Of a stretch of 64,000 nucleotides of DNA, positions 62,701 through 64,000 are shown piece after piece (the first letter of the stretch is position 1; every line of letters begins with the position of its first letter). Source of the DNA: Nymphaea colorata (Eukaryota > Streptophyta > Magnoliopsida > Nymphaeales > Nymphaeaceae). The notes beneath the pieces were generated by a model. The model was not told where the DNA came from and made no database searches. It worked only from the letters and a program-made list of their open reading frames with translations. The DNA lies in assembly GCF_008831285.2 (NCBI RefSeq), contig NC_045147.1, forward strand, positions 14,982,854-15,046,853. The letters are read 5' to 3'. The position numbers were made by a program, and so were the translations under genes.

Positions 62701-62781
62701 CTTATAAAAAGACGCCGTCCGTGAGCAAGGAAGAACAAATCATAACTCTTCAACAGATCTCATTCTTGCTCTCGCTCTTTG
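59702..62781. other. Spacer between amylases 2 and 3
   Basis: The first few hundred bases are the likely 3' UTR of copy 2. The rest is AT-rich, with a T-rich stretch near 60.8 kb loosely resembling 56.5 kb, and no recognised gene. The promoter of copy 3 lies at the end, with TATAAAAA at 62703-62710. Confidence 0.6.
62703..62710 (+). promoter_or_regulatory. TATA box of amylase 3
   Basis: TATAAAAA, 72 bp before the ATG at 62782. A TATCC core (GGTTATCCTTATGAG) lies about 85 bp upstream of it. Confidence 0.6.
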
Positions 62782-63308
62782 ATGGCCGTCCAAAGCAGGA
62801 CATACCTGCTCACTCTCCTTTTATCCCTTCTCTCCCTTCTTCTTCTCCCCCATTTCTCAAATGCCCAGCTTCTCTTTCAGGTAATCATTTAGGCTATACG
62901 TGATGCATCCGGTTGTATAATAATATTGCGTACATTGAGTTGACGTAGATTGGTTTTGCTTAGGGGTTCAACTGGGAATCGTCCAAGAACAAGCAAGGTT
63001 GGTATCGCGTGCTCAAAAATTTGGTTCCACAGATAGCAGAAGCTCGCGTTACTCACGTGTGGCTTCCTCCCCCTTCGCAGTCGGCTTCTCCCGAAGGTGA
63101 GGTTTTATTTTCTTTTGACCCAAAATTTCCAAAATTTTTTGTTGGCTGTAAATGCTTCTTATACATCGATAAAAAGTGATTTTACTACATGAGACGCAGG
63201 TTTTCTGTCGTGCAGAAAAAACATGGGTGGCATCATTAAAATTAAAAAAACAACATTATACAAAATTGTTTTTCTACACCCAGCTGGAATTATAGGTATA
63301 AGCAACCC

Positions 63309-63373
<65 letters not shown>

Positions 63374-64000
63374 CGACATCTGAGGAAACAAGTTGGTCAT
63401 TTTCATGCAAGTCTTTGACTGATCGATCTGCGGATAGTGACAGAAAATCGTAATATAAAGGCCCCTCCCTCTCTTACACCGTGACTCCGTTGCTTATTCT
63501 GTATTTGCTTTTGTCTGGCGTGACGGTTGATTAATTCAGGATACCTGCCGGGAAGGTATTACGATCTTGACTCGTCAAGGTATGGAAGCGAAGCGGATCT
63601 GAGAGAGCTGATAGCGGCGTTCCACGCAGCAGGAATCAAATGCTTGGCTGATGTGGTTATCAACCACCGGACGGCTGCCAAGAAGGACGGGCGAGGGATA
63701 TGGTGCATCTTCAATGGAGGCAGGGACGACGGCACACTGGACTGGGGTCCCTGGGCAATCTGCAAGGACGACACCCAGTACTCGGACGGTACCGGCAACC
63801 TCGACACCGGCGAAGGCTACGGTCCGGCGCCGGACGTCGACCACCTTAACCCGAGGGTGCAGAAGGAGCTCACCGCCTGGCTCCAGTGGCTCAAGACCGA
63901 CGTTGGCTTTGACGGATGGCGTCTCGACTTCGCCAAGGGCTACTCGACGGACGTAACCAGGGGCTACATCCAGCGAGCCCAGCCCGAGTTCGTGGTGGGC
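62782..64000 (+). CDS. Secreted alpha-amylase (GH13), copy 3 (3' end beyond window)
   Basis: Exons 62782-62880, 62964-63096 and 63540 onward, open to the window edge. Exon 1 encodes [10 protein letters not shown] and a leucine-rich signal peptide ending SNA before QLLFQ. Exon 2 encodes [14 protein letters not shown], with EARVTHVW where the paralogues have EAGVTHVW. Exon 3 carries DVVINHRT and nucleophile Asp207 in [12 protein letters not shown]. It ends at ...EFVVG, so the catalytic Glu would be the first residue outside the window. Intron 1 is only 83 bp, far shorter than in copies 1 and 2. Intron 2 contains a (AT)30 repeat. Confidence 0.93.
63312..63371. repeat. (AT)30 microsatellite in amylase 3 intron 2
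   Basis: 60 bp of uninterrupted AT, within the intron between 63096 and 63540. Confidence 0.95.

Noticed and set aside
1..64000. tRNA, rRNA, CRISPR or organelle-derived segments
   Set aside because: I looked for tRNA T-loop signatures, regular direct-repeat/spacer arrays and plastid or mitochondrial genes. I saw none convincing, though short tRNA-like or diverged organelle pieces could be missed by eye.

Overview
This window is nuclear DNA of a flowering plant. Evidence: spliced genes with GT-AG introns, a plant class XI myosin, secreted plant-type alpha-amylases, plant penta-EF-hand proteins, a Ty1/copia retrotransposon primed by initiator tRNA-Met, several MITE-like repeats, and AT-rich introns and spacers. 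There are no operons, CRISPR arrays or bacterial signals. I cannot name the species.

Layout. (1) About 1-23,230, minus strand: the 5' two-thirds of the motor domain of a myosin XI gene, closest by my recollection to Arabidopsis myosin XI-I. I resolve 16 coding exons giving 623 codons in one continuous frame. They are spread over about 22.6 kb because several introns are swollen by repeats. One intron (12,592-19,521) carries a decayed copia element inserted antisense to the gene (14,210 to about 18,625). Another (852-6,566) holds a GC-richer, LTR-like insertion. The gene runs off the left edge. (2) About 23.2-34.4 kb: repeat-rich spacer with a lone MYB-CC coiled-coil exon, a GC-rich MITE with a 10-bp target duplication, a TTATCTCAT minisatellite and other repeats. 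(3) 34.4-44.2 kb: two intact five-exon penta-EF-hand calcium-binding genes in head-to-head inverted orientation, about 5.5 kb apart. Coding exons, intron phases, a promoter of about 250 bp and part of the 3' UTR are duplicated. (4) 48.8-64.0 kb: a tandem array of three same-strand secreted GH13 alpha-amylase genes. Each has the same four-exon plan as far as seen, and the third is cut by the right edge.

Functionally these are three unrelated loci side by side: an actin motor, a pair of calcium sensors and a starch-degrading cluster. Nothing suggests a joint pathway. I did not find a clearly novel biological system. The most interesting items are the mirrored promoters of the penta-EF-hand pair with a shared perfect palindrome, the amylase triplet whose first intron varies from 83 to 1,629 bp, a family of about five MITEs ending in CATAGTCACAAA, two overlapping upstream ORFs in the myosin leader, and an unusual Asn at a normally acidic motor position.

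All exon boundaries were read by eye from splice consensus, frame continuity and family resemblance. Family and orthology statements rest on recognition, not on a search.
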